Source: Dillenia suffruticosa (taxonomy: Eukaryota; Streptophyta; Magnoliopsida; Dilleniales; Dilleniaceae). From it: a stretch of 64,000 nt of DNA. The DNA lies in assembly GCA_033439265.1 (NCBI GenBank), contig JAVTVX010000010.1, positions 2,852,001 through 2,916,000 of the forward strand. The letters run 5' to 3'. This document shows, one piece after another, positions 36,001 through 47,817 of the stretch. How positions within the stretch are numbered: the first letter of the stretch is position 1; the number at the start of each line of letters is the position of its first letter. The translations under genes and the position numbers were made by a program. The notes under the pieces are model-generated. The model saw only the letters and a program-made list of their open reading frames with translations. It was not told the DNA's origin and did no database searches.

Positions 36001-36509
36001 TCCAAGCCAAAAATCCATTTCTCTCTCTCTCTAATCTAGATCTGACCCGAATATAAAAAAATTAGGTTCTAGAAAAATCGAACCTTAATATTCCCTCCTA
36101 TATTTTAACCCTAAATTCTCTTCGTTTTCAATCTCTTCTTCTCTCGAAACCTAACCCTAGAATTTTTCTCTCTTACACAAACCCTAACCCCTCTCTCTTA
36201 ATCTTCTCAATTGTGGTGGTGCATCCCTCATCATCTCTCTATTCTTTGCAATCACTCTTCTTCGTCTACTCCTCTCTAGCAATCTAAGAAAACCATAGAC
36301 ACAGTCTAATCTCTCTCTCTATTATCAAACACAAAGCCTAACTCTCCTCTCTCAAACCTTATGGTCGATACATTCTTTTTCACAATCATCATCTCTTTCC
36401 CTCACTAAGAAGATCTCATCACCTCTTCCTTTGCAAAATACGTAACTCTAATTTCTTCCTTTAGGAAAAATCTCACCATCTCCGGCGAAATCCTCTTGAA
36501 GAACACTTT

Positions 36510-37640
36510 CATGGCACCAAAAGTGAAGAACCCAACATAGTTCAATGAAAGCAAGTTTCCGTCCATTGCAAAAAGTAAGTCCTACAACTCAAACTTTTGC
36601 AATAGGAAATTGAATCTTGGTAGATTCATAGATTGAGAATATTTGAAGAAAACAAAATTCCTATGTGAAGATCACCTAAGCTAAATTCTACCTAGTTCCT
36701 TATTAATCCCAAATGATCGAGTCTATGAGGATTTAGTAAGAAAATTTTAAAACAATTTGGAAGTTATAGAGGAAACGGAAGAACATGTCACAGAAACTTA
36801 CTATCACTTTGCTATGGGGGTAGAGTCATATACATTTAGAACCTATATAAAGGGAAGCAAATTGTGATCACTCCTAAGGTTCTGTGCACAATGTGCAACA
36901 CAGAATGGATGCCACGAACTGTCTGTGAGGATTACTTGAAAAGGGATCACGTAGAGTATGCAAAAATTGTTTTCAAAAACAACAACTTGAAGGAACTAGA
37001 GGATGTTAGCACAAATCCTAAAGATTTAGGTGTACATTAGACAATCCTATATTTCATTATCGCTCATGTATTTAGACCTAGACGAGAAAACCATTCAACT
37101 ATTACCAAGGAGGATTTGTAGCTCATGGCATATATAATGGACAAGAAAAATCCCAACTTACATTACTCGATACCATATTTTATGATAAATGTTGCAAAAT
37201 CATCTTCTACGAATTTATCCTATTGTTCCTTGATCACAGACATCATAAGTGTAAACAAAATAGATCTAAAAAAGGAAATTAGCACTAAGTTGATCCTGAA
37301 ACATGGTATTGGTGAATCATCCTTGAAAAAGGCCAGATAGGTGTATAAGGATGGGATATGGGAGAGAAAAGATGAGGATGAGCAACAAGTAGGGGCAAAG
37401 AAAAGAAAAAGAGATGAAACTGGACCTAGTGAACCATCTAGAGAAGAAAGTCTACAAATTGTCCCTTCATTTGGCTATCCTTCTACATCATTTCCTTCTT
37501 CTTCTTCCTCTGAGGTTACAATGGATATGATTTGGGTAGCATTGGTTCATGTGCAAGCACAGTTCCTTAGAATTAAAGATCAAAATGCACAAACTCAAGA
37601 CAAGCTCAATCAACTTGAAACCTTGACCAAGGAAAGTTAA
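36510..37640 (+). pseudogene. Extra ORF of Copia element B, broken
   Basis: ATG at 36510 opens MAPKVKNPT and then a stop. The rest is spread over frames: DRVYEDLVRKF, YYHFAMGVESYTF, then the open parts 37125-37340 (MAYIMDKKNPNLHYSIPYF, then SLITDIISVNKIDLKKE) and 37341-37640 (Lys/Glu- and Ser-rich, with KKRKRDE like a nuclear localisation signal and a final coiled-coil-like QAQFLRIKDQNAQTQDKL). It is homologous to the ORF at 5860-6815. The family resembles an uncharacterised plant transposon protein; no enzyme motif is seen. Confidence 0.6.
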
Positions 37641-38059
37641 CTCAAACCTTCAAACCCTTCTTGAACCTCTCTCTCCATACTTTCTCATAAGCTACTATGT
37701 CCACAGAAACCTACATTTTATTCTGATGTTCTCTTGTTTTTTGCCTTATTTTAGTAGAACTTGTAGTAGGTTAGTAGTTGCATATGTTTTTGTTTCACTT
37801 TTAATGTATTGACATAGCTGTGTTTGAACTTTCCTTGAACATATGCTTTAATGATCTAATATAACCATGCCTCATTACTCTATACTTACATACATTGATA
37901 AATACACCTTGACATTTTCTAAAAGTATGTTAGTTGTGTTATTTCTTTATCAATAGGTTAATAACCTTAATGTTGAGTCATTTTTTTGCCCTTCTGTTTA
38001 ATTTTGTTGAATACCCCATTTTGTTGATGATAAAAAGAGGAGAACAGTTTTAATAAGTG

Positions 38060-38216
38060 TATGTGGTGGTTATGTGATTGTATATATGTGATAGTTATTG
38101 TGTTGTGTGAAATTTTGAACTATAGTTGTACAAAGGGGATGTGGTAGCTATGTGATTGTATATATGTGGTAGTTATTGTGTTGTGTGAAATTTTGAACTA
38201 TAGTTGTACAAAGGGG
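38060..38216. repeat. 78-bp tandem duplication in the 3' non-coding part of element B
   Basis: TATGTGATTGTATATATGTG starts at 38071 and again at 38149, each followed by TAGTTATTGTGTTGTGTGAA and the rest of the unit. The two copies are nearly identical. Confidence 0.85.
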
Positions 38217-38385
38217 GATATATATATATTTGGTAGATTGGATATGATGCACACATTAGTCATTATGTATTACTTGAAGGATAGAAAAGAATTAAGAGTG
38301 TTTGAAGGTCTCAAGAAGTATGTCGTATGGGTTGAGGGGGAGTATGCTTAATTTTTCAAATAATTTTTAAATAAAGTTTTGTCAT

Positions 38386-38403
38386 CATAAAAAAGGAAGA
38401 GAT
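38386..38403 (+). promoter_or_regulatory. Polypurine tract of element B
   Basis: AAAAAAGGAAGAGAT lies immediately before the TGTTGAG start of the 3' LTR. A polypurine run here primes plus-strand DNA synthesis in LTR retrotransposons. Confidence 0.75.
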
Positions 38404-40077
38404 TGTTGAGTAAAATAGATTTTAATAATAATTAGAGATGATTAAAATTAAATTAAATTAATTAATTGAAGTACTAACAAAATAGGAAAATTGTTTAAAT
38501 TAGAGTTAACTTAGGGAAGTCAACATACATAATCAGGATATGTAAATTTGATATATCATGTCGACCTTCACATATGTTAACATGTAGAATGACAAGTCGA
38601 CTCCATCCTAACCTTAAGTCTACCTACGATTCCAAAATTTGAAATTTAGCTAAGCATAGAACATATCAAGTTGACTTAAGAAATATATGTCTCAGAACTT
38701 TAAGTGTACGCATAATCAAGTCTCAAAACTTTTTGCACATAATCAAGTCGACATGAATTTCAAGATTGTAAAATTATAAGTCGACTCACACTTAGAACAA
38801 ATCAACTTGCTGGATATAACTCCCAAAAATCTCGTTTGTAATTTAAGTAAGTCGACTTACTAGGAATTCCAATCAACTTGAGCAACTTGTGTTAAAAATT
38901 TATCTAAGTATAGAAAAACATAAGTCAACTTGAGAAAACTAACGAGTCAACCTGATAAAACAAGGTTACAAAAGTTCACTCTGCAATCCAATTAAGTCAA
39001 CCTATACACTATGCAAGTCGACAAAACAATGAGTTGACCTGATCCAAAGGAAAATAGGTATACAAGTTGACTCAGTTATAAATTAAGTCAACCTAAGGGA
39101 TCAAAGTCACAGAAACAGATGTCTGTAACATTAGTAAGTCAACCTAGGAATAGAATAATTCAACCAACAACCATATTATGTCGACTCAACAAATTTGTAA
39201 GTTGACTTACATTGTACTCAAGCCAACTTATGAGCAAACCCTACCTCTCACAACATGAACACATTCAAGCCGACTTATGTATCTATGAAGTCGATCTGAA
39301 CAATGTGCAAATCACAAAGAGAAGTCGATCTGACCTTTTGAGAAGTCAACTCAAATAATTCAAAACTCAAAATTAAGTTGACTCAAATCTCTAACAAGTT
39401 GACAGCATGTGAATAATGTTCAAATTGTTCATAAAAGCTGTTTCGAATTTAATGAAAATCACAACTACCTCACCAACTCTTGCGATGCATTCAATGTTTG
39501 TAAAAACCCTCCAATGACTAAAATCATCTTCATTGGTATAAATATAACTACAAGAAATTAAGGCATGTGATTGAAGCATAGATAGAGATAGCAATCTTTA
39601 TTCAAAGCCTTCATACTCTTTTTTCTGAAAAATCTTTCTTGTTGTTCATTCACAATTGTAACTGGGAGTCGCAAACTTGATTTTGAAGCATATAGAAGTT
39701 TACTCTCAGTTGTAAAGGATCAAAAAGGTTTTCTTCTGATTTATAGTCAAATTTTGTATTTTTAAAGTAATGTAAGTGTGTTTGCTTGTTTCATGAGAGG
39801 TAATAGTAAATGTTTGAGAAAAACACTTGTAAGGTTGGCTAACACCTATGAAGTTAGTGTGTTAACTAGTATTACATAATGGATTTGAAATTCTATGTGA
39901 AGTCTAGGAGCAGATGTATACTAAGAAAGTAGGACCAGTATAAATTGTATGTCTTCTGTCTCCTTCATTTTCTTCATTGATTTTTCTTGGTACAATTGAT
40001 TTCCTTTAAACACAAAAAATAGCCAAAGTTTTAAATAACCTCACACCCCCTCTAGGTTATTACATTGAGTGTCAACA
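38404..40077 (+). repeat. 3' LTR of Copia element B (1674 bp)
   Basis: It runs TGTTGAGTAAAATAG...GTGTCAACA without insertions. A GTCGAC array occupies 38500-39420. It serves as the empty-site reference for both CACTA insertions in the 5' LTR. Confidence 0.92.
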
Positions 40078-40181
40078 ATATTTTTCAATTTAATTGAAAA
40101 ATATTACAAATAAAAAAATAAAAATAAGTTTAAGTTAATGCCTATATGTTTTTACAAAATTAAAATGTTAAGTTCATATTC

Positions 40182-40252
40182 TTATATAAAAATAAAAATT
40201 ATTAACCAAATGGGAAGAATCCATGCTCTTGTACTCCCAAAAAAAAAAAAAG
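40182..40252 (+). repeat. 70-bp direct repeat, left copy
   Basis: TTATATAAAAATAAAAATTA through CCATGCTCTTGTACTCC and a poly-A tract recur at 42435-42505 with only a few differences. The unit ends in poly-A like a retroposon 3' end. Confidence 0.85.
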
Positions 40253-40500
40253 AAAATAAATTTAAGTTTTTTATCTTTAATTTCTCTAACCTGTTTATTA
40301 TTAAGGATTGTCACTTGTTGAATACATTGATTGTCATCAATCTATTCTATATATGATCTTTTACTACTTATGCTTGAAGTGTCACTCATTTTCTTCAGAA
40401 GGAGTCTCACTATCTGATTCTGTTTCTATATCTATATAGATTCATATATAGTTTCATTTTCTGAGATATGATTGTATTCTTCTTTTCCTATTGGATGTCA

Positions 40501-41545
40501 TTACTTTGGAATCTCTATATCTTTAGAGATTTCTATGTCTCGATAGTGAATCCTTCCTCCACGTTTTTGTTTTGAACATTCAGCTTCGAAATGTCCTTGA
40601 TCTCCACAATTCCAATATTCACATGTGGATTTGTCATAAAATTTTACCTTCTTATGATCTTTTCTTTTATATTTTTTGTTTCGTTTTTTTGGAACGAATT
40701 TTCTTTCATTCTTTTTCTTATATTTTCTGAATTTTGTATACATTCTATTTTTCTTGAACCTTTGTTTCTTATATCCCTTTCTTTTAGAATAGGATTTTCT
40801 ACATTCTAAATAAGAAATATCATCATTGATTCCACAACATAGGCGATTATCATGATTTTTTAGTTTTTTTAAGAGTTTGGCCTGTTGACACCATTCTCTT
40901 AGTTTTGTTCTTATGTATTCAATTCGGGCTCCTAAATTATCTATAGGAGTCTAATTTTGACTTTCTTTTTCTATAATGAATTATTTTTTAAGTTGCCTCC
41001 CAAATCTCCTAGGTAACCTATCAAAGAATTTATCTAAATAGAATTTTTGCTTATCTTCCGAAATACTACTTTGTCAATAGTATGTTTCAAAGTATGCTAC
41101 ATATTCGTTAAAATATTTTAATGAACAATATTCCAATTTATCCAACCTATATTTATTTTGTTGGATTAAATTATTTTTATATAATATTTCTAGGATGCCA
41201 AATTATTGTCCCAAGAATTGTAGGTATGGTGCTACTTTAACTATTTCCAAGATAGATTCTATACTTTCAGTGTTGAGTATAGTTCTATCTTCAATTTCAT
41301 ATACGATGATCTTTTCTTCTTGTAAGGACATGCTATCCCATCAGTTTTGAGTTATGTTTTCTTCTATAACTTGGGAAATATATCTTCGTAATTGATCCAT
41401 TGATCAATTATTTGTTGTAGCTATTAATTGGGTGATTTAAACTCATCTATCGATAACTCTTTTCTTATCGATTGTGAGATCAAGTTTTAACCATATTCTC
41501 ATTCTTTTGATGGTATTTTCTTCAACTTCCCTAAGTACTCCTGCG
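40501..41545 (-). pseudogene. Endogenous pararetrovirus-like coat protein fragment (Caulimoviridae-type), degenerate
   Basis: The open part 40501-40743 on the minus strand is very basic (Lys/Arg-rich) and carries a CX2CX4HX4C knuckle, CEYWNCGDQGHFEAEC (positions about 40570-40617). Upstream (40745-41400), separated by in-frame stops, are segments with the composition and Cys/Lys pattern of the coat protein region of plant pararetroviruses. At least four stops break it, and no RT or movement protein is present. The alternative is a gag from an unusual Ty3/gypsy element. It ends where the LINE begins. Confidence 0.45.
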
Positions 41546-42370
41546 GTGTTGAGATTGCAGATAGTTTCTGGATGGAGGATGCGGCCAGTTGGTTCATGAT
41601 TGGAGCCGGGGTCTTAATTCAGGAGTGTTCCACGTAGACAAATGCAAGTTTGTGGCAACGGTCTGGATCATTTGGAAAGCCCGTTGTAGGCACATCTACC
41701 AGGGGGAACATATTTCAACTATGAGCACTGCTAGATGGGCAATGAACTTTAGCAGAGATATTGTCCTATCTAGCTCTGAGGATCAGAGGAGGAATGCAAG
41801 TAGCAACCAGTGGATTAAATGGAGCCCCCCTGAAAGGAATAGAATCAAACTTAACTATGATGGATCTGTAAGATCAGATGGGCATGCTGCAGCAGGTGGT
41901 ATCCTAAGGAATGCGAAAGGAGAGTGGCTTGCGGGATATGTCGTTAATGTGGGGACCGGTTCAATCATCTTAGGAGAACTTTGGGGAGTTAGAGAGGGTC
42001 TACTGCTGGCGAGTAGGAAAGGTTTCAAAAATATTGAGTTGGAAATCGACTCTATGGTTCTCACAAATCTTCTTAAAGAGGGAGCTTCGACTGAGCATCC
42101 TCTTGGAGCGATCATCAAGGATTGTTAGGAGCTCATTAAGGAGACCAAGGTGGTCGATACACTTGCAGGGAGGGTAACAAGTGCGCAGATCACCTTGCTG
42201 CACTTGGTCATATTTGCAATCCAAGTCTCCATGAATTCTCCTCTCCCCCTCATTCTCTTACCAGCTTGCTCCAAGATGACATGTTGGGTATCAAGTCTTT
42301 AAGGGTAAAAAATTGTTTTGTGTCTCTCCATCCCAGGGGTTTAGGCCTGGGTGTGTAATTTTTTTGTTCT
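41546..42370 (+). mobile_element. LINE (L1-type) 3' end with RNase H domain, 5' truncated
   Basis: The frame open at 41589-42128 (179 codons) reads FVATVWIIWKARCRHIYQGE (end of the zf-RVT region), then IKLNYDGSVRSDGHAAAGGI, a plant LINE RNase H start with Asp, and ELWGVREGLLLA and IELEIDSMVL with the other acidic residues. A stop at 42126 and a frame change follow, after which the other frame gives CREGNKCADHLAALGH, the usual C-terminal RNase H motif. The rest of the LINE is absent, typical of 5' truncation on insertion. Confidence 0.8.
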
Positions 42371-42434
42371 TCTTCTTCACCAAAAAATAAAAAGATAATA
42401 TGCTCTCTTGATAGTATCTTCTTATGATGGTATC

Positions 42435-42505
42435 TTATATAAAAATAAAAATTATTAACTAAATGGGAAGAATCCATGCTCTTGTACTCCAAAAAAAAAA
42501 AAAAA
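42435..42505 (+). repeat. 70-bp direct repeat, right copy
   Basis: Matches 40182-40252. The two copies bracket the pararetrovirus-like fragment and the LINE end. Confidence 0.85.
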
Positions 42506-42548
42506 CAGAAAGAAAGGGAAGAAAAACTAGGTCACTCTCACCTATATA

Positions 42549-44432
42549 CACTACAAAAAAACACGATTTTTGCGACGAAATTTAGCGACAAATTTTTTTG
42601 TTGCTATTTTGCAACGAATTTAACGACGAAAACTTTTTTCATCGCTATTTGCAACGAAAAAATAGTCATCGCTAATTTTGCAATGAATTCCTAATTCGTC
42701 ACTAATTTTGCGACGAATTTCAGAATTCGTCGCTAAATTTGAAAACTAATTTAATAAAATAAAATATTAATATATATTTATTAAATAATAAATTAATTTA
42801 GCGACGAATTTCAAAATTTGTTGCAAAATTTAGTGACGAATTTTGGAATTGTAGCAAATTTAGCGACGAATTACGGAATTCGTCGCTAATTTTGTGACGA
42901 ATTTAGCTATGAATTCAATTGGTCGCAAAATTAGCGACGAATTTTGAAATTCGTCACTAAATTTGAAAAAAATTAAATAAAATAAAATCTTAATATATAT
43001 ATTTATTAAATAATAAATTAATTTAGCGACGAATTTCATATTTCGTCACTAAGTTTGCGATGAATTCAGCGACAAATTAATAATTCGTCGCAAAATTAGC
43101 GACGAATTCATAATTCGTCGCAAAATTAGCGACGAATTCATAATTCATCGCAAAATTAGCGACGAATTCGGAATTCGTCGCTAATTTTGCGATAAATTTT
43201 ACATTTCGTCGCTAAATTTGAAATATAATAAAATAAAATAAAATATTAATATACATTTATTAAATAATAAATTAATTTAGCGACGAATTTTGGATTTCGT
43301 CGCTAACTTTGCGACGAATTCGGTGACAAATTCCTAATTTGTCGCTAATTTTGTAACAAATTTTGAAATTCGTCGCTAAATTTGAAATATAATTAAATAA
43401 AATAAAATATTAATATATATATTTATTATTTAATAAATTAATTTAGCGACGAATTTGGAATTCGTCGCTAATTTGCGATGAATTCGACGACAAATTCCTA
43501 ATTTGTATCTAATTTTATGACAAATTCCTAATTTTTCGCTAATTTTGCGACAAGTTTCGGAATTCGTCGCTAAATTTGAAGTATAATTAAATAAAATAAA
43601 ATATTAATATATATTTGTTATTTTTTATTTAAAAAAATTATCACATTTATTATTTTTAATTATTATGTTATATTTTATTTTTAGTTTATCTTTTTAAAAA
43701 ATAGTATTATTATTTTTTTATATCTTTTATTATTTTATTTTAAACTAATATTTTATTATTTTATAATAAATTGTTATTTTATGTTGTTTTATTATTATTA
43801 GAAAAAAGTGAATGAAAAATAATAAGTAAAAAAAAAAATCTTATAATAGATATTAATATTTAGTTTGATGGTTATAGGATCTTAAAGATTTACGGAAGTG
43901 CAGGGGTTCGAACCATGGTGGGAGCAAAGTAGAGGCATTTTTCAGGAATTAAGTGAGGGAGGGCGTATGGACACTGGCTTGGGCGGGCAGGCATGGGTTT
44001 AGGTGGGACCGCATTTTTTTTTTAATGCTAATTTAGCGACGGATTTAGTGACGAATTTTTTTCGTCCCTAAATTAGCGACAGATAATTTTTCGTCGCTAA
44101 ATTTGCGATGAATTTGGAGACGAAAAATTATTTGTCGCTAATTTAACAATAAATTCTAGATTTCGTCGCTAAATTTAGCGACGGATAATTTTGTCGCTAA
44201 ATTCGTTGCATGTTTAGCGATAGCGACGAATTAGATTTTCGTCACTAAATGTAGCGATAAATAATTTTTTTCGCTAAATTTACGACGGATTTAGCGATAA
44301 AAAATTATTCGTCGCTAAATTTTTGCAACGCGTTATTAATGACAAAAAATTTTTCGTCGCTAATGTTTTTAGCGATGAATTTTTATTAAATTTTCGTTAA
44401 ATTTGTGACTAAAATCTTGTTTTTTTGTAGTG
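42549..44432. mobile_element. CACTA element, non-autonomous, well preserved
   Basis: It runs from CACTACAAAAAAACACG to TTGTTTTTTTGTAGTG with exact 3-bp duplications ATA (42546-42548 and 44433-44435). It is filled with TTAGCGACGAATT / AATTCGTCGCTAA motifs, far more with intact CpG than in the CACTA elements of the element B LTR. An AT-rich module recurs five times (see separate entry). A tRNA B-box-like GGGGTTCGAACC site and a GC-rich patch lie at 43900-44010. No transposase is encoded, so it depends on an autonomous partner. Confidence 0.93.
42737..43620. repeat. Five-fold internal amplification inside the CACTA element
   Basis: A module AAAATAAAATATTAATATAT plus TTATTAAATAATAAATTAA and flanking TTTAGCGACGAATT words starts near 42751, 42975, 43223, 43391 and 43581. 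Spacing of about 170-245 bp varies with the number of CGACGAATT words between them. Confidence 0.85.
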
Positions 44433-44661
44433 ATATAATATACCTAACTCAATCCAACCCCACCAAATAAACAGATAAGAAAATCGTTACGGGAGACTGC
44501 ATTATTGTGAGCAAGGAAGAAGAAAGAAACCATGAAGTTTATTTGGATTTCACTCTTTAGTATGTACAGACCACGCACAGACAGACCTTGAACTACAGAA
44601 CATAAACAAAACTGCAAATTGCAATGCAACTCTTTCATCATTCAATTTTAATGCAAACAGT

Positions 44662-47600
44662 TCAGAAGTCAATAAATTGCTTCTCCTTCAAGCTCTCCAC
44701 CGTTTCCTTGAGGCTCTCCTCAAAAGCAAGGAATTCAATCCCAAGACTTTTTGCCTTTTCCTTCGATATCTGGAATTTTGGGGCGAAAGGTTTGTCATCT
44801 GCACACCTGTCCAATGAAGAGAGACAGACAGACCATTACTTCCTCGTAGAGAAAGCAAGTAACTTAAGAGAAAACTCAATTTGCATCTTGCCATATCCAG
44901 TGTCTTAGAAGAACAAAAGTTCCCAACACCACTTCACCTCTCTACATTGCAATTTGGGCATTCAGAACTTACATGCTCCAACTTGAGGGTCAGAGTATTG
45001 GAGATTGCATAATTATTGTCATCTCACCTATTTTATTTTAGCTTTCCTTGTCTTTGATCCCAAGTCATGTGTTGGGTCAAGTGGCTCCCTAAGGGGTACG
45101 ACACATATGGCAGTAGAAGTAGGACAGGGCGGCTTTATGTGAATTCAACCCCAAAAGAAAGTTTTTGCTCCAACTTGCATATGAAATGCTAACAAACAAA
45201 TTCACATTAGCAATTTCTTGCGGAGAAGATGACTTACTTTTCTGGAAGATGTAAAGATGGATAAATGCCCTTCAAAATATTCACAAGATCTGAAACATGT
45301 GCAACTCTCTCAGCCAAGCAGTATCTCCCACTAGCAGCAGGATTCTCATATGCCAAAACATGTGCATTGGCAACATCTTTTACATTAACCCATCCAAAAG
45401 AAGCATTGGGAAATGACTTTCCTCCTGACATCAAAAGAAGAGATCGACAAATAAGATATTTAACTATTTGAAGATTATATAGGTCAAAAATTAGCTTTCG
45501 CTGAAAATTCATGTCCAATAGCTGCAGAAGAAATTGATGTGAAAACGGTTTGTAAGGAATTAAATACATGTATCAAGGTGATGAGAAGTAGAAGCATTTG
45601 AAGGTTAAAACTAATCATTGGAGAATAATTACCGTTAATTAAGTCCAAGATAATGGATGCACTTGCATTCAGCGTTGGCTGTAAAAGAGGACCAATTACC
45701 CCTGCTGGGTTAATTGCAACCATGTCGAAACCCTTCTCTTTAGCAAAATTCCAAGCAGCTTCTTCGGCCAAAGTCTTTGAAAGAACATACCATTGCTGGT
45801 TCAGACCAAAATCAAACATACATTATTATAAGGTTGATACAATAATGCCTCCGAGAGTCACTCTCTAACCATGAGATTAACTCCTCATTCATACAACTCT
45901 CTTTTCTTATGTTTCACATGCATTCGTACAGGTTTGTTCGCTGACCTGTAAAAATTAATCAAAGCAATACAAACCTTTGATTGCTTACAAAACTCTGGAT
46001 CAGAAAACCACGTCTCATCAACAATCACATCAGGATTTCTGGGTCTTGCATTGTATAGAACTGCGGCACAAGAAGATGTCAACACCACCCTTTTGACACA
46101 TGGGAATTTCGCACATGACCCAAGGACATTGAGTGTCCCCTTCAACGCAGGATCAATAAGTTGCCTCTGAAATCAGGGTTAAGAAATAAAAAAACAGCTG
46201 TGAAATCATTATCTGTGCTCTTTAAAAGCTTGAACGTTAAGGAGTTTAATCTTAAATTGCACAATGCTACTACATGGAAGAACAACTTAAACGGTAGCGC
46301 AGAAATCTACAGTTCTCTGGAAATATTGATCAGTCTAACCCACAAAATTTTAATGGGAAAATTCATATACATACATACATACAGACATAAATAACATTAG
46401 CAGGGAGCGTTAATGTCCCCTAGATTCTAACTCCACATGATATTTGCGAAATGCATGAGCAAGATGTTGGCGTGATTATGTGTTGTCTTGAATCTTGATC
46501 AAAAAACTATTTAAGGCTGCCTTCCATTGTACCTTTCTAAGGCACAAATCCGCAGCAAACACTACACAGTTTCCTCACTTCGTTTTCCTTTCATTTTTTT
46601 TCCTCTCTTCTTGGTGTATGACAACATGGACAATCAATTTGGCCATTCATTGGAGACTTGTTTCATAGAAATTTTAGAACTTTTGTGTTAAAGAGCAACT
46701 CTTTTTTTTTTTTTTTGGCACAGATAACAGTAGGAAACATACATGGTTTGTCACGTGACAAGAAACAAACCTGTGGATCCGTGATGTTAGTAACGAAGGG
46801 AGAGGCTGTGTGAAAGACACCTTCACACCCATCAACAGCCGAATCAAATGAACCTTCTTCCAGTAGGTCAGCCTTAAATAGTTTAAGTCTCTCTTTAGCT
46901 CCATCAAGCGAAAGTAGGTGTTCTGTTCTCTTTGGATCATCTACAAAACAGCAATGTCAAACTCAATCTACAAGGACCTCAAATAAGATCATTACAAGGA
47001 GCTCAAATATGACAGTAGGCAAAATATGAGTCTCAACTCAATTTTCAATTATATAAACTAAAATTTAAATGCACCAAACAAAATGTGAAAGTGAAAATTT
47101 ATGAACTGATGCACAAGTGAGCTTAGTAAAAGTGACCACGAACAATTTGGAATGGTTTCACATTCAGGAGTAACAAAGCAAAATTCTAGCTTAAATTATT
47201 TACTTTTGGGCCCGTCTAGGATAAGGCAAAAGAACAAACGGGTATAATATTTTAGAAAGATGAAACCATGTAGGTAAGAGTTCTATTTCCAATGTGTCAT
47301 ATGTTTGTGCTTCACGACAAGGATTTTATGCCGTCAAATATGGAAATTAGTTCTGCCTTTTGGTAACTCATTACCCCTATTGAGGGGATGACATTCTCCT
47401 CTCGTGCAAAAATATGATGCATACCAGCACAAGAATCGGCGCTAATAGCATAGCGCTAAATTTTTCCCCTTGCATTGTACCATACATGTCTCCATTGTTG
47501 AAAATTAAGCAATTTTGTAGTATATTATCAAGCGGGCTTACACCCTAAGCCTTATGCCAAAATCCAGTTAGACAGAGACATGAATTCTTTCTGTTGTCCT

Positions 47601-47817
47601 CGTGTTCGACGAAACGCCTGAAAGAGTTAAAATGCAGTAAGCAGTGAAGGAACCTCAAATTGGGAATGGGGAATGGGGAATACTGACTTGGGTCACGAAC
47701 AGTGGCTTTGACAGTGTAGCCGCGAAGAAGCAAGAATTTGACAAGCCATGAAGCTATGAAACCTGATGCTCCTGTTACACACACTATCTTGGTATTGCTT
47801 GTTCCACTCCCACTCAT
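44662..47817 (-). CDS. Cinnamoyl-CoA reductase-like / phenylacetaldehyde reductase-like protein, 6 exons, 328 aa
   Basis: Exons (minus strand): 47817-47688, 46940-46771, 46166-45975, 45795-45633, 45424-45238, 44806-44662, all with GT-AG introns; total 987 bp, ATG to TGA. The protein is an extended short-chain dehydrogenase: Rossmann nucleotide-binding motif [10 protein letters not shown] (about 14-23), KATVRDP after it, catalytic Ser in VLTSSC (about 131), and YVLSK with Tyr167 and Lys171. It reads PAGVIGP near 190, then [12 protein letters not shown]. The family reduces phenolic or aromatic aldehydes or CoA esters with NADPH in the cytosol. True cinnamoyl-CoA reductases carry NWYCYGK; here the site is QQWYVLSK, so a CCR-like or phenylacetaldehyde reductase is more likely. 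Length and exon number fit the family. Substrate is inferred only. Confidence 0.93.

Larger units (their letters stand above)
26408..40077 (+). mobile_element. Copia LTR retrotransposon B, full length, with two nested CACTA elements and an extra ORF
   Basis: It is flanked by the exact duplication ATATT (26403-26407 and 40078-40082). Order: 5' LTR (26408-30644, swollen by two CACTA insertions), primer-binding site, gag, protease, integrase, RT, RNase H, GTCGAC array, extra ORF, polypurine tract and 3' LTR (38404-40077). Without the CACTA insertions it is about 11.2 kb with LTRs of about 1.7 kb. Long LTRs and the ORF behind pol resemble SIRE/Maximus elements, an inference. Many stops show it is inactive. 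Confidence 0.93.

Noticed and set aside
41855..42224. Minus-strand open frames at 41855-42118 and 42000-42224
   Set aside because: Shadows of the LINE RNase H coding strand, which has clear motifs on the plus strand.
43895..43935. tRNA gene at the GGTTCGAACC site
   Set aside because: Only a B-box-like word is present. No acceptor stem or A box in register, and it lies inside a CACTA element.
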